From contig JBJXDZ010000122.1 of NCBI GenBank assembly GCA_046154645.1, forward strand, positions 62,001 to 126,000: a DNA stretch of 64,000 bases, given 5' to 3'. Shown one piece after another: positions 55,036 to 62,450 of this stretch (the stretch's first letter is position 1; every line of letters starts with the position of its first letter). A program made the translations under genes and the position numbers. The notes under the pieces were generated by a model, which searched no databases, was not told the origin of the DNA, and worked only from the letters and a program-made list of their open reading frames with translations. The DNA is from Ga0077555 sp046154645. Lineage in GTDB: Bacteria > Pseudomonadota > Alphaproteobacteria > Rhizobiales > Hyphomicrobiaceae.

Positions 55036-55809
55036 ATGGCCAAGACCACCGGCGCCCGTATTTGCGGCCTCTACCGTTACCCCGTGAAGGGGCTCACGCC
55101 GCATGCCATGGACCGCGTCCACCTGGAGGTTGGCGCCACCATGCCGTTTGACCGGGCCTATGCCATCGAGAACGGCCCGGGGCGCTTTGACCCGGAAAAG
55201 CCACGGCATCTGGCCAAAATCAACTTCCTGATGCTGATGCGGGACGAACGGCTGGCGAGCCTGCGCACCCGCTTCGACGACGCAACCGAGACGCTGACCA
55301 TCCATCGCGATGGTAAACAGGTGGCGCGCGGCATGCTGACCACGCCGGTCGGTCGGCAGATGATTGAGCAATTCATGGCCGCCTACATGAAGGGGGCGCT
55401 GCGAGGCGCACCAAAAATCGTCAGCGCGCCTGGACACAGCTTCTCGGACGTGGCGGCGAAGTGCCTGCATATCGTTAATCTGGCATCCGTGCGTGACTTG
55501 GAGCGGGTGGCGGGTCGCGCGCTCGACCCGCTTCGCTTTCGGGCCAATGTGCACATCGATGGCGTGCCGGCCTGGGAGGAGTTCCGCTGGCTCAATAAAG
55601 AGCTGCAACTGGGCTCCGTCAAACTGACGGTCACGAACCGGACGCAACGGTGCGAGGCCACCAACGTCGATCCCGGCATGGCGGTGCGTGACACGGCCAT
55701 TCCGCAACTGCTGCTGCGTGCGTTCGGGCACAGCGATTTCGGCATCTATGCAAAAGTGACGGCGGCCGGCGACATGGCGGTCGGTGACGCGGTGCACGGG
55801 CCCGTGTAA
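55036..55809 (+). CDS. MOSC-domain protein
   Basis: A 257-residue protein with an N-terminal MOSC beta-barrel (GLYRYPVKGLTPHAMDRVHL, MPFDRAYAIENGPGRFDPEK) and a C-terminal MOSC domain with the conserved cysteine in NRTQRCEATNVDPGM and a family FGHSDFGIYAKVTAAGDMAV. MOSC proteins bind molybdenum cofactor, often reducing N-hydroxylated compounds (mARC/YiiM family). It lies 58 bases before the FAD-oxidase gene. Confidence 0.92.
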   Translation: MAKTTGARICGLYRYPVKGLTPHAMDRVHLEVGATMPFDRAYAIENGPGRFDPEKPRHLAKINFLMLMRDERLASLRTRFDDATETLTIHRDGKQVARGMLTTPVGRQMIEQFMAAYMKGALRGAPKIVSAPGHSFSDVAAKCLHIVNLASVRDLERVAGRALDPLRFRANVHIDGVPAWEEFRWLNKELQLGSVKLTVTNRTQRCEATNVDPGMAVRDTAIPQLLLRAFGHSDFGIYAKVTAAGDMAVGDAVHGPV

Positions 55810-55867
55810 AGCACCCCGCTGGACTGAAAGTGCGGCACGATCGAACAACCGCGAGAGCCTTTGCCAC

Positions 55868-57283
55868 ATGACGCCACTTGAGACCTTCGCCGAGGTCGTC
55901 GGCCCGTCTGCGTGCCTGACTGCGAGCGAGGACATCGCCCCGTATGCCGTCGATTGGCGTGGCGTGTATCGGGGCACGCCGGTGGCGGTGGTGAAACCCA
56001 ACGCCACGGTACAGGTTGCAGAGGTCATCCGGCGGTGCGCCACAGCTGGGCTGGCGGTGGTGCCAGCCGGTGGACGAACAGGCCTGTGCGGGGGCGCCAT
56101 CGCACCGGCCAATGGGCCGGGCTCCATCGTGCTGTCGCTCGAGCGCATGAACAACATCCGCGCCCTCGATGCGCGCGATTTCTCCGTGATCGCGGAAGCC
56201 GGTTGCGTGGTGCAGAACGTGCAGCAGGCCGCCGCTGAGGCTGGCCGGTTGTTCCCGATCCAGTGGGGCGCGCAGGGCACGGCGCAGATTGGCGGCATGC
56301 TTTCGACGAACGCTGGCGGCATTCGAACGCTGCGCTGGGGCAATGCGCGCGAACTGGTTCTGGGGCTCGAGGTGGTGCTGCCCGATGGCCGCGTGCTCGA
56401 TGATCTGCGCCGCGTGCGCAAGGACAACAGCGGCTATGCCCTGCGCCATCTGTTCATCGGCGGCGAGGGCACGCTCGGGATCATCACGGCGGCGGCGCTG
56501 CGCCTGCAGCCAGCCTTGAAGCGCATCGAAACAGCCTTCGTTGCCGTACCGAGCCCGGATGCGGCGTTGTCGCTTTATGACCGCATGCAAGGGAGCGGCG
56601 CCGATGTCATCGCCTTCGAGCTGTGTGGCCAATACTGCATGGCAACGGCGGCCAAGCATGGCGTGAGTTTGCGCCTGCCATTGCCGCCAGCGAGCAGTCC
56701 CTGGTTCGTGATGCTGGAGATCGCCGCGGCGCATGCCAGCGTGCCGTTGCGCGAGATGCTGGAAGCGGCACTCAGCGACGCCATCGAGGCCGGCGAGGCA
56801 ACCGACGCGTCGCTTGCCGACAGCGAGGCGCAGCGGCTCGGCATCTGGAAAATCCGCGAGGATTATCCGGAGTGCTCACGCATCGAGGGGCCGTCGATCA
56901 ACACCGATACCGCTGTGCCCGTCTCGGCCGTGCCCGCCTTCATCGAGACGGCCTCACGCGAGGCCATGGCGCGATGGCCGGACGGGCGCATTGCTGCCAT
57001 CGGCCATCTCGGGGACGGCAACATCCATTTCGCACTGCATGCCCCCGCGGGATGGAGCCAAGGCCGCCCGGCCTGGGTGGACCGCGCCGGTGAATTCGAG
57101 GCGCTTGTCAACGCCGTTGCTGTGTCACTCGGGGGAAGTTTCTCGGCCGAGCACGGCATTGGCCAATCGAAACGACACGCCATGGCCACGCATAAAAGCC
57201 CGATCGCGCTCGATATCATGCGCACGATCAAATCCGCGCTCGATCCGGACGGCCGCATGAACCCCGGCAAGATGCTGCCCTGA
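55868..57283 (+). CDS. FAD-linked 2-hydroxyacid dehydrogenase/oxidase, GlcD-like
   Basis: A 471-residue flavoenzyme of the FAD-binding-4 plus FAD-oxidase-C family. The PP-loop and FAD region are VVPAGGRTGLCGGAIAPANG, the second FAD segment is GGMLSTNAGGIRTLRWGNAR, and the C-terminal metal/active-site motif is AAIGHLGDGNIHFALHAPAG with SAEHGIGQSKRHAMATHKSP. Such enzymes oxidise D-lactate, glycolate or 2-hydroxyglutarate. The ATG at 55868 begins the conserved TPLETFAEVVGP; an upstream ATG in the same frame overlaps the MOSC gene. Confidence 0.93.
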   Translation: MTPLETFAEVVGPSACLTASEDIAPYAVDWRGVYRGTPVAVVKPNATVQVAEVIRRCATAGLAVVPAGGRTGLCGGAIAPANGPGSIVLSLERMNNIRALDARDFSVIAEAGCVVQNVQQAAAEAGRLFPIQWGAQGTAQIGGMLSTNAGGIRTLRWGNARELVLGLEVVLPDGRVLDDLRRVRKDNSGYALRHLFIGGEGTLGIITAAALRLQPALKRIETAFVAVPSPDAALSLYDRMQGSGADVIAFELCGQYCMATAAKHGVSLRLPLPPASSPWFVMLEIAAAHASVPLREMLEAALSDAIEAGEATDASLADSEAQRLGIWKIREDYPECSRIEGPSINTDTAVPVSAVPAFIETASREAMARWPDGRIAAIGHLGDGNIHFALHAPAGWSQGRPAWVDRAGEFEALVNAVAVSLGGSFSAEHGIGQSKRHAMATHKSPIALDIMRTIKSALDPDGRMNPGKMLP

Positions 57284-57369
57284 CCGTGCTGAAACGCTGT
57301 CAACGCTCGCTTGCTCGCTCCGATCGCTGGCAATAAGCTCCCGCCACCTCAGCATTGGAGACCCGTCTT

Positions 57370-58797
57370 ATGCCGACAGCCAGAACCTCAGGGCTACAAG
57401 GCCCCGCGACCTTGTTCGAGAAAATCTGGCGCCGGCATGTGGTGGTCGATCGACCCGACGGCTACACGCTGCTCTACATCGACCGGCATCTCATCCATGA
57501 TGGCTCCTACTTCGCGTTCCAGCGCATCAAGCAGCGCGGCTTGAAGTTGCGCCGCCCGGATCTCTCGTTCGGCACGCCCGACCATTACATGCCGACCGAC
57601 ACACGGCGAAAGGACGACGTCAAGAATCCCGACAGCCACAAGATGGTCACGGGCCTCGCCATCAATGGCGCCGAGACGGGCGTCACCGTGTTCGACATCG
57701 GCGACCGGCGGAATGGCATCGTGCATGTGGTTGGGCCTGAGCAGGGATTGACGTTGCCCGGCACGACACTCGTGTGCGGCGACAGTCACACCTCGACGCA
57801 CGGCGCGATGGGTTGTCTCGCGTTCGGCATCGGGCAATCCGAGGTCACCCACGTCATGGCGACGCAAGCGCTGTGGCAGAAAAAACCGAAGACCATGCGC
57901 ATCACCATTGATGGGGCGCTGGGCCACGGCGTCAACGGCAAGGACGTCATCCTCGCCATCATCGCCAAGATCGGAGCCGCGGGCGGCACCGGCTATGTGC
58001 TGGAGTATACCGGCAGCGCCATTCGCCAGATGTCGCTCGAAGGCCGGCTGACGCTGTGCAACATGTCGATCGAGGCTGGCGGCCGCGCCGGCATGGTGGC
58101 GCCCGACGACAGCACATTCCAGTATCTGGCCGGTAAACCCTATACGCCGGCCGGCGCTGATTGGGATCAGGCAATGGCGTTCTGGAAAACCTTGCCGTCC
58201 GATGCCGGCGCCCAGTTCGATCGCGAGGTGACGCTGTCCGGCCCCGACATCGCGCCGATGGTCACCTATGGCACCAGTCCCGAGGATGCGTTGCCGATCA
58301 CCGGCACCGTGCCTGATCCCTCGACCGAAACTGACGCCACCAAGCGCGAGGCGTTGACGCGATCGCTCGCTTATATGGGATTGAAACCCGGCACTGCCAT
58401 TGCCGATATTCGCGTCGATCGCGTCTTCATCGGCTCGTGCACCAACAGCCGCATCGAGGACATGCGGGCTGCGGCCGCCGTCGCCAAGGGTCGCAAGGCC
58501 GTCGTGCCGAGCTGGATCGTACCCGGCTCCGGTATCGTCAAGGAGCAAGCGGAAGCCGAGGGCCTGGACAAGATCTTCAAGGCTGCGGGCTTCGAGTGGC
58601 GCGAAACCGGCTGCTCGATGTGCCTTGGCACCAACGGCGAGATCGGCCGCCCCGAGGAGCGGATCGCCTCGACCTCCAACCGCAACTTCGTCGGCCGGCA
58701 AGGCAAGGGCGTGCGCACGCATCTGGTGAGCCCTGCCATGGCGGCCGCTGCCGCAGTGACCGGACAGTTCACCGACGTTCGCAAACTGATGGCGTGA
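57370..58797 (+). CDS. leuC: 3-isopropylmalate dehydratase large subunit
   Basis: With LeuD it isomerises 2- to 3-isopropylmalate in leucine synthesis. The 475-residue protein has TLFEKIWRRHVVVDRPDGYT, VCGDSHTSTHGAMGCLAFGI and the [4Fe-4S] ligands in FIGSCTNSRIEDMRAAAAVA and ETGCSMCLGTNGEIG. The start at 57370 has TTGGAG upstream; an in-frame TTG at 57355 precedes it. leuD follows after 11 bases. Confidence 0.97.
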   Translation: MPTARTSGLQGPATLFEKIWRRHVVVDRPDGYTLLYIDRHLIHDGSYFAFQRIKQRGLKLRRPDLSFGTPDHYMPTDTRRKDDVKNPDSHKMVTGLAINGAETGVTVFDIGDRRNGIVHVVGPEQGLTLPGTTLVCGDSHTSTHGAMGCLAFGIGQSEVTHVMATQALWQKKPKTMRITIDGALGHGVNGKDVILAIIAKIGAAGGTGYVLEYTGSAIRQMSLEGRLTLCNMSIEAGGRAGMVAPDDSTFQYLAGKPYTPAGADWDQAMAFWKTLPSDAGAQFDREVTLSGPDIAPMVTYGTSPEDALPITGTVPDPSTETDATKREALTRSLAYMGLKPGTAIADIRVDRVFIGSCTNSRIEDMRAAAAVAKGRKAVVPSWIVPGSGIVKEQAEAEGLDKIFKAAGFEWRETGCSMCLGTNGEIGRPEERIASTSNRNFVGRQGKGVRTHLVSPAMAAAAAVTGQFTDVRKLMA

Positions 58798-58808
58798 GGA
58801 GCACACAC

Positions 58809-59435
58809 ATGTCGACGAGCCCCGAAAACCGCCGCAAGCCCTTCACCAGAGTCACGGCCGTCGCCGTCCCGATCAACCAGGCCAACGTCGATACGGACCA
58901 GATCATCCCGGCGCGCTTCCTGTCGTTGTCGCGCGATCGCATGGTGCCGCACCTGTTCCGTGACGTGCGCTACAACGACAACGGCACGCCGAAACCGGAG
59001 TTCGTCATGAACCGGCCCGAATACCAGGGCGCCGGCATCATCGTCGCCGCGCGCAACTTCGCCTGCGGTTCGAGCCGCGAGATGGCGGTCACCGTCATCC
59101 AGGACAATGGCTTCTCGTCGGTGATCGCGCCGACCTTCGGCGACATCTTCTTCTCGAACTGCTTCCAGAACGGCGTGCTGCCGGTGATGCTGCCGGAGCC
59201 GCGGGTGAGCGAACTGCTGCGCTTCCTGCTCGAGTTGCCCGGCGCCGAGATCACCGTCGATCTTCCGTCCCAAACGGTGAAGGGTCCGGACGGAAAGGTC
59301 GACACATTCGAGATCGACAGCTTCCGCAAGGAATGCCTGCTCAAAGGTGTCGACGAGATCGCCATGACGCTTGGTTATGAGGCTGACATCAAGGCCTATG
59401 AGGCGCGCACCAAGGCCAATGGCCTGTGGGCGTAA
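58809..59435 (+). CDS. leuD: 3-isopropylmalate dehydratase small subunit
   Basis: The swivel-domain subunit of isopropylmalate isomerase. The 208-residue protein has NVDTDQIIPARFLSL, AARNFACGSSREMAVTVIQD and FFSNCFQNGVLPVMLPEP, the normal LeuD landmarks. It starts 11 bases after leuC with a GAGGAG site. leuA and leuB are not in the window. A TauD-type dioxygenase gene follows 78 bases downstream. Confidence 0.97.
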   Translation: MSTSPENRRKPFTRVTAVAVPINQANVDTDQIIPARFLSLSRDRMVPHLFRDVRYNDNGTPKPEFVMNRPEYQGAGIIVAARNFACGSSREMAVTVIQDNGFSSVIAPTFGDIFFSNCFQNGVLPVMLPEPRVSELLRFLLELPGAEITVDLPSQTVKGPDGKVDTFEIDSFRKECLLKGVDEIAMTLGYEADIKAYEARTKANGLWA

Positions 59436-59513
59436 CGACGTGGTGCAGTGCGTGATGACAACGCGCGCCGCCTTGCCTAACCTCAGCCAAACCGCTTCGA
59501 TGGAGGACACCCC

Positions 59514-60398
59514 ATGCCGTGCACAATCCGGCCCCTCGGCCGCACGTTCGTCGGCGACGTTGACGGCCTAGATCTGACGCGGCCACTACCTGCCGCCGAT
59601 ATCGCCGCCATCCACGCCGGCATGGACAAGTATGGCGTGCTGATCTTCCACGGCCAGAACTTCACCGACGAGCAGCAGCTGGCGTTCACGCAAAGCCTCG
59701 GGCCGCTTGAGATGGCCATCGGCACGGGCCTGCGCGCCAAGAGCGAGTACCGGCTCCCGGAGACTTTCGCCGACGTCTCGAACCTGGATCAGAACAACAA
59801 GCCGTTCGCGCTCGACGATCGCCGCCGCCTGTTCGCCATCGGCAATCGCCTCTGGCATTCCGACAGCTCGTTCAAGGTGGTGCCGGCGAAATACTCGCTG
59901 CTGCATGCGCGCGTGCTGCCCTCGAAGGGCGGCAACACCGAATTCGCCGACATGCGTGCGGCCTACGACGCCTTGGACGGCGAAACGAAAGAGTTGATCG
60001 AGCCGCTGATCTGCGAGCATTCGCAGATGTACTCGCGCGCCAAGCTCGGCTTCCTGGATTTCACACCTGAGGAGCGGGCCCGCTTCAAACCCGTGCGGCA
60101 AACCCTGGTGCGGAACCACACGCGCCTCGGCCGCAAGTCAATCTACCTGTCGTCGCACGCCGGCACCATCATCGGCTGGCCGGAACCGGAGGCCAAAGCC
60201 TTCCTGATGGACCTCACTGAGGCTTGCACGCAACGCGAGTTCACCTATTCGCACACCTGGAAGGTCGGCGATCTCGTGGTTTGGGACAATCGCGTCACCA
60301 TGCACCGTGCGCGCCCCTTCCCGGCGCACGAAGCCCGCGATGTCCGCCGCACCACCCTCATGGGCGACGCACCCACCGTGGCACAGCAGGCGGCGTGA
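59514..60398 (+). CDS. TauD/TfdA-family 2-oxoglutarate-dependent dioxygenase
   Basis: A 294-residue non-haem iron dioxygenase. The facial triad is His115 and Asp117 (RLWHSDSSFK) and His264 (VTMHRARPFPAHEARD), and Arg278/279 in VRRTTLMGD would bind 2-oxoglutarate. The N-terminus reads IRPLGRTFVGDVDGLDLTRP. Family members hydroxylate taurine, 2,4-D or other small acids. The substrate is unknown. It may be co-transcribed with leuCD, but this is not evidence of a leucine role. Confidence 0.92.
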   Translation: MPCTIRPLGRTFVGDVDGLDLTRPLPAADIAAIHAGMDKYGVLIFHGQNFTDEQQLAFTQSLGPLEMAIGTGLRAKSEYRLPETFADVSNLDQNNKPFALDDRRRLFAIGNRLWHSDSSFKVVPAKYSLLHARVLPSKGGNTEFADMRAAYDALDGETKELIEPLICEHSQMYSRAKLGFLDFTPEERARFKPVRQTLVRNHTRLGRKSIYLSSHAGTIIGWPEPEAKAFLMDLTEACTQREFTYSHTWKVGDLVVWDNRVTMHRARPFPAHEARDVRRTTLMGDAPTVAQQAA

Positions 60399-60587
60399 GG
60401 GCGCGGCAGCGGCGCATTGCGGGCTATCACCCTCGTGACGCCCGACGATGGAACGCCTCAATCATCTGCACGGCTCCACCTCGTAGGTCGCAATAGGCCG
60501 CACGGCCGTATTGCGACGGTGCGCGCTCCCTTGCTGCAGAGCGACAGAGAATGCCGGAACCGCTCGTATCCTTCCCGGCCAACATGG

Positions 60588-60995
60588 TCACCCACGAGCA
60601 TCGCATGTGACACGACCGCTGCGCTGCAATTGCCCCGCGCGAACGGAGTAGCTGCCTGCGTACGTCCAATCGCCATTGCCGGCAGCATTGATGTTGAGCT
60701 GGATGGAGGTGCCTTGCGGTGGATTGATCGTTATCACCATGCGGAATGACCGCACGTCGTTCCAGTATTGCACAATATGCGTGCGATCGATCTGAGCTTG
60801 TGGCCCACCGTTGATCTGTATCATACCCCCTGCGTGCACGATCGGCGCGCCCGCATCACGCGCCGTCGCCCCGCCAAAATCGAACGCCACATTGCTGTCG
60901 TAAGCTTGGCAGGCGAACCCACCCGTGGCCTGTGCTGGCAACGACGAGCCAGCAAACACTGTGGCCGCGACACAGATGCCGAGAACCCGCTTCAT
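60588..60995 (-). CDS. Secreted small protein of unknown function
   Basis: A 135-residue protein with a signal peptide (KRVLGICVAATVFAGSSLPA, cleavage after AQA) and a beta-rich mature domain (FDFGGATARDAGAPIVHAGG, VRSFRMVITINPPQG, IQLNINAAGNGDWTYAGSYS) containing two cysteines that could form a disulfide. The start at 60995 has a GGAG site 7 bases upstream. No family is recognised. It is probably periplasmic or extracellular. Confidence 0.68.
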   Translation of the reverse strand: MKRVLGICVAATVFAGSSLPAQATGGFACQAYDSNVAFDFGGATARDAGAPIVHAGGMIQINGGPQAQIDRTHIVQYWNDVRSFRMVITINPPQGTSIQLNINAAGNGDWTYAGSYSVRAGQLQRSGRVTCDARG

Positions 60996-61115
60996 CCCGC
61001 GCTCCAATGCTGTCTTCAGGCACTGGCCATTGGCTATGGCGGTCGCGAAGTTACCCGATGGCACGTTGCTGCAGCAAGTGCTGGTCCATGAGAACCATGG
61101 GCCCCGCAGTTCAGC

Positions 61116-61619
61116 TCACACCCCCAACGACCGGCGCACTTCGAACACTTCCATGATGCGGGCGCCCTTGTGGGGACCGTCGCAGACGAATTGCCATTTG
61201 CCCTGGCTGTAGGTGTCGCACAGCTTGACGCCCTTGATCAGGATCCAGTGGCCTTCCTTGCCCTTGTGGATGGCCAGGATGTAATGCACCCAGGCATTGC
61301 GTGGCTTCTGCATCCACGTCCACAGCGATGGCCGGGTCTTGCGCTCGAGATGCATGAAGCTCTCCTTCAGGTGCATCTGGTAGCCGAAGTGACCGAGGGC
61401 GGCTGCCACCTCCTCGGTGTAAGTGCCCGTGATGATCGGCCGGCGATCTTCAGGCAGTTCCCGATAAATGCGGATCTGCTCCTCGACGGCGCTGATCGAA
61501 TAGCCGGTCACGGCCGAGAGCACGAACGGCCCGCAGAACGCCACGCGCCCGGTGTCGTTGTGCACCTCATTCAAGCTCGACGTGATGCGAGCTTCCTGAC
61601 CGATTGCCTGCAATGCCAT
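61116..61619 (-). CDS. C39/papain-fold-like cysteine protein, candidate peptidase
   Basis: A 167-residue soluble protein with a peptidase-like layout. A cysteine at residue 29 sits in GRVAFCGPFVLSAVTGYS, and His124 (KEGHWILIKGVK) is followed 11 residues later by Asp135 (LCDTYSQGKW), the spacing seen in C39 and other papain-fold enzymes. No signal peptide or transporter domains are present. The start at 61619 is chosen for an AGGGG site; a GTG three codons upstream is also possible. It could be a small processing protease or an inactive homologue. Confidence 0.7.
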   Translation of the reverse strand: MALQAIGQEARITSSLNEVHNDTGRVAFCGPFVLSAVTGYSISAVEEQIRIYRELPEDRRPIITGTYTEEVAAALGHFGYQMHLKESFMHLERKTRPSLWTWMQKPRNAWVHYILAIHKGKEGHWILIKGVKLCDTYSQGKWQFVCDGPHKGARIMEVFEVRRSLGV

Positions 61620-61772
61620 GATCGCCACCCCTGGACCGACGCAAAATGCTTAAGCGAATCTTTCCATTGAAGCCTTGATGAAAAGTTAAAGACCGCCTCA
61701 AATGGTGCCGCACAATACTCACAGGCGGGCGGGTGATGGCGATTGCGCGGATCGCCAGACGCCGCGTGGAGA

Positions 61773-61802
61773 TTGCGGTACGCAGGGAGGCAATGATACG
61801 AT
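61773..61802 (+). promoter_or_regulatory. Candidate promoter for hicBA
   Basis: TTGCGG at 61773-61778 is followed after 18 bases by TACGAT at 61797-61802, ending 27 bases before the GTG start of hicB. HicB antitoxins often repress their own promoter, so this is a likely operator region. Confidence 0.4.
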
Positions 61803-61829
61803 GGTGAATGTTTTTACCGGAGCATCCCC

Positions 61830-62066
61830 GTGAATCAGAATTACAAGTTTTCGGTCGTGCTTGAGCCTGCCGAAGAGGGTGGCTTCATCGTCCATGTTCC
61901 AGCCTTGCCCGAGATCTGCACGGAAGGCGACGACGAGGCAGAGGCGCTGGCTATGGCGAAAGATGCCATTGAATTGGTCATCGCCAGTCGTCTGGAGCGT
62001 GGCGAACCGATTCCTGCCGAACATGGCGTTCCGGTATTGCGTCATGTCGTCGCCAAGGTCGCATGA
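61830..62066 (+). CDS. hicB: HicB-family antitoxin
   Basis: A 78-residue HicB antitoxin with the partial RNase H fold: YKFSVVLEPAEEGGFIVHVP followed by ALPEICTEGDDEAEALAMAK and AIELVIASRLERGEPIP. It starts with GTG after a CCGGAG site. The stop overlaps the toxin start. It lacks an obvious C-terminal DNA-binding domain, as in short HicB forms. The order hicB-hicA is the reverse of the Escherichia coli hicAB locus but is common elsewhere. Confidence 0.92.
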   Translation: MNQNYKFSVVLEPAEEGGFIVHVPALPEICTEGDDEAEALAMAKDAIELVIASRLERGEPIPAEHGVPVLRHVVAKVA

Positions 62067-62293
62067 CCAGGCTGCCCGATGTCACTGGCGCGAGGGTGGT
62101 GCGGGCGCTCGAACGCGCGGGATTTGTGGTCGTACGCGTGAGTGGCAGCCATCATCGTCTCGTCCACCCAAATGATCCCACCAAGGCGACGACAGTACCT
62201 GTGCACGGCACCAAATCACTTCGCAAAGGCACACTGCGCAACATCCTGAACCAATCCGGAGTGACGGTTGAGCAGCTGATCGCGTTGCTCTGA
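62063..62293 (+). CDS. hicA: HicA-family toxin
   Basis: A 76-residue mRNA interferase-like toxin with a double-stranded RNA-binding fold. It shows RLPDVTGARVVRALERAGFV, the catalytic histidine segment VRVSGSHHRLVHP and VPVHGTKSLRKGTLRNILNQ. The ATG overlaps the antitoxin stop. A 9-base-pair hairpin follows 36 bases downstream. Confidence 0.93.
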   Translation: MTRLPDVTGARVVRALERAGFVVVRVSGSHHRLVHPNDPTKATTVPVHGTKSLRKGTLRNILNQSGVTVEQLIALL

Positions 62294-62328
62294 CTGGGCA
62301 CCCATGCCCCAAGACCCCGTGGTCAAGT

Positions 62329-62351
62329 CCATCCTTAGTCCTTAAGGATGG
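62329..62351 (+). terminator. Hairpin after hicA
   Basis: CCATCCTTA pairs perfectly with TAAGGATGG around a 5-base loop. It is followed by a G-rich rather than U-rich run, so it is a hairpin of uncertain terminator strength. Confidence 0.4.
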
Positions 62352-62450
62352 GGGCGGGGGAAACATCCTCCGACGAGGGACGGGGACGTGCCGAAAGCAC
62401 ATGGGTTCGTCAAGGGTCCCAGCTCGCGCAGCGATCGAGGCGGCACAGAC

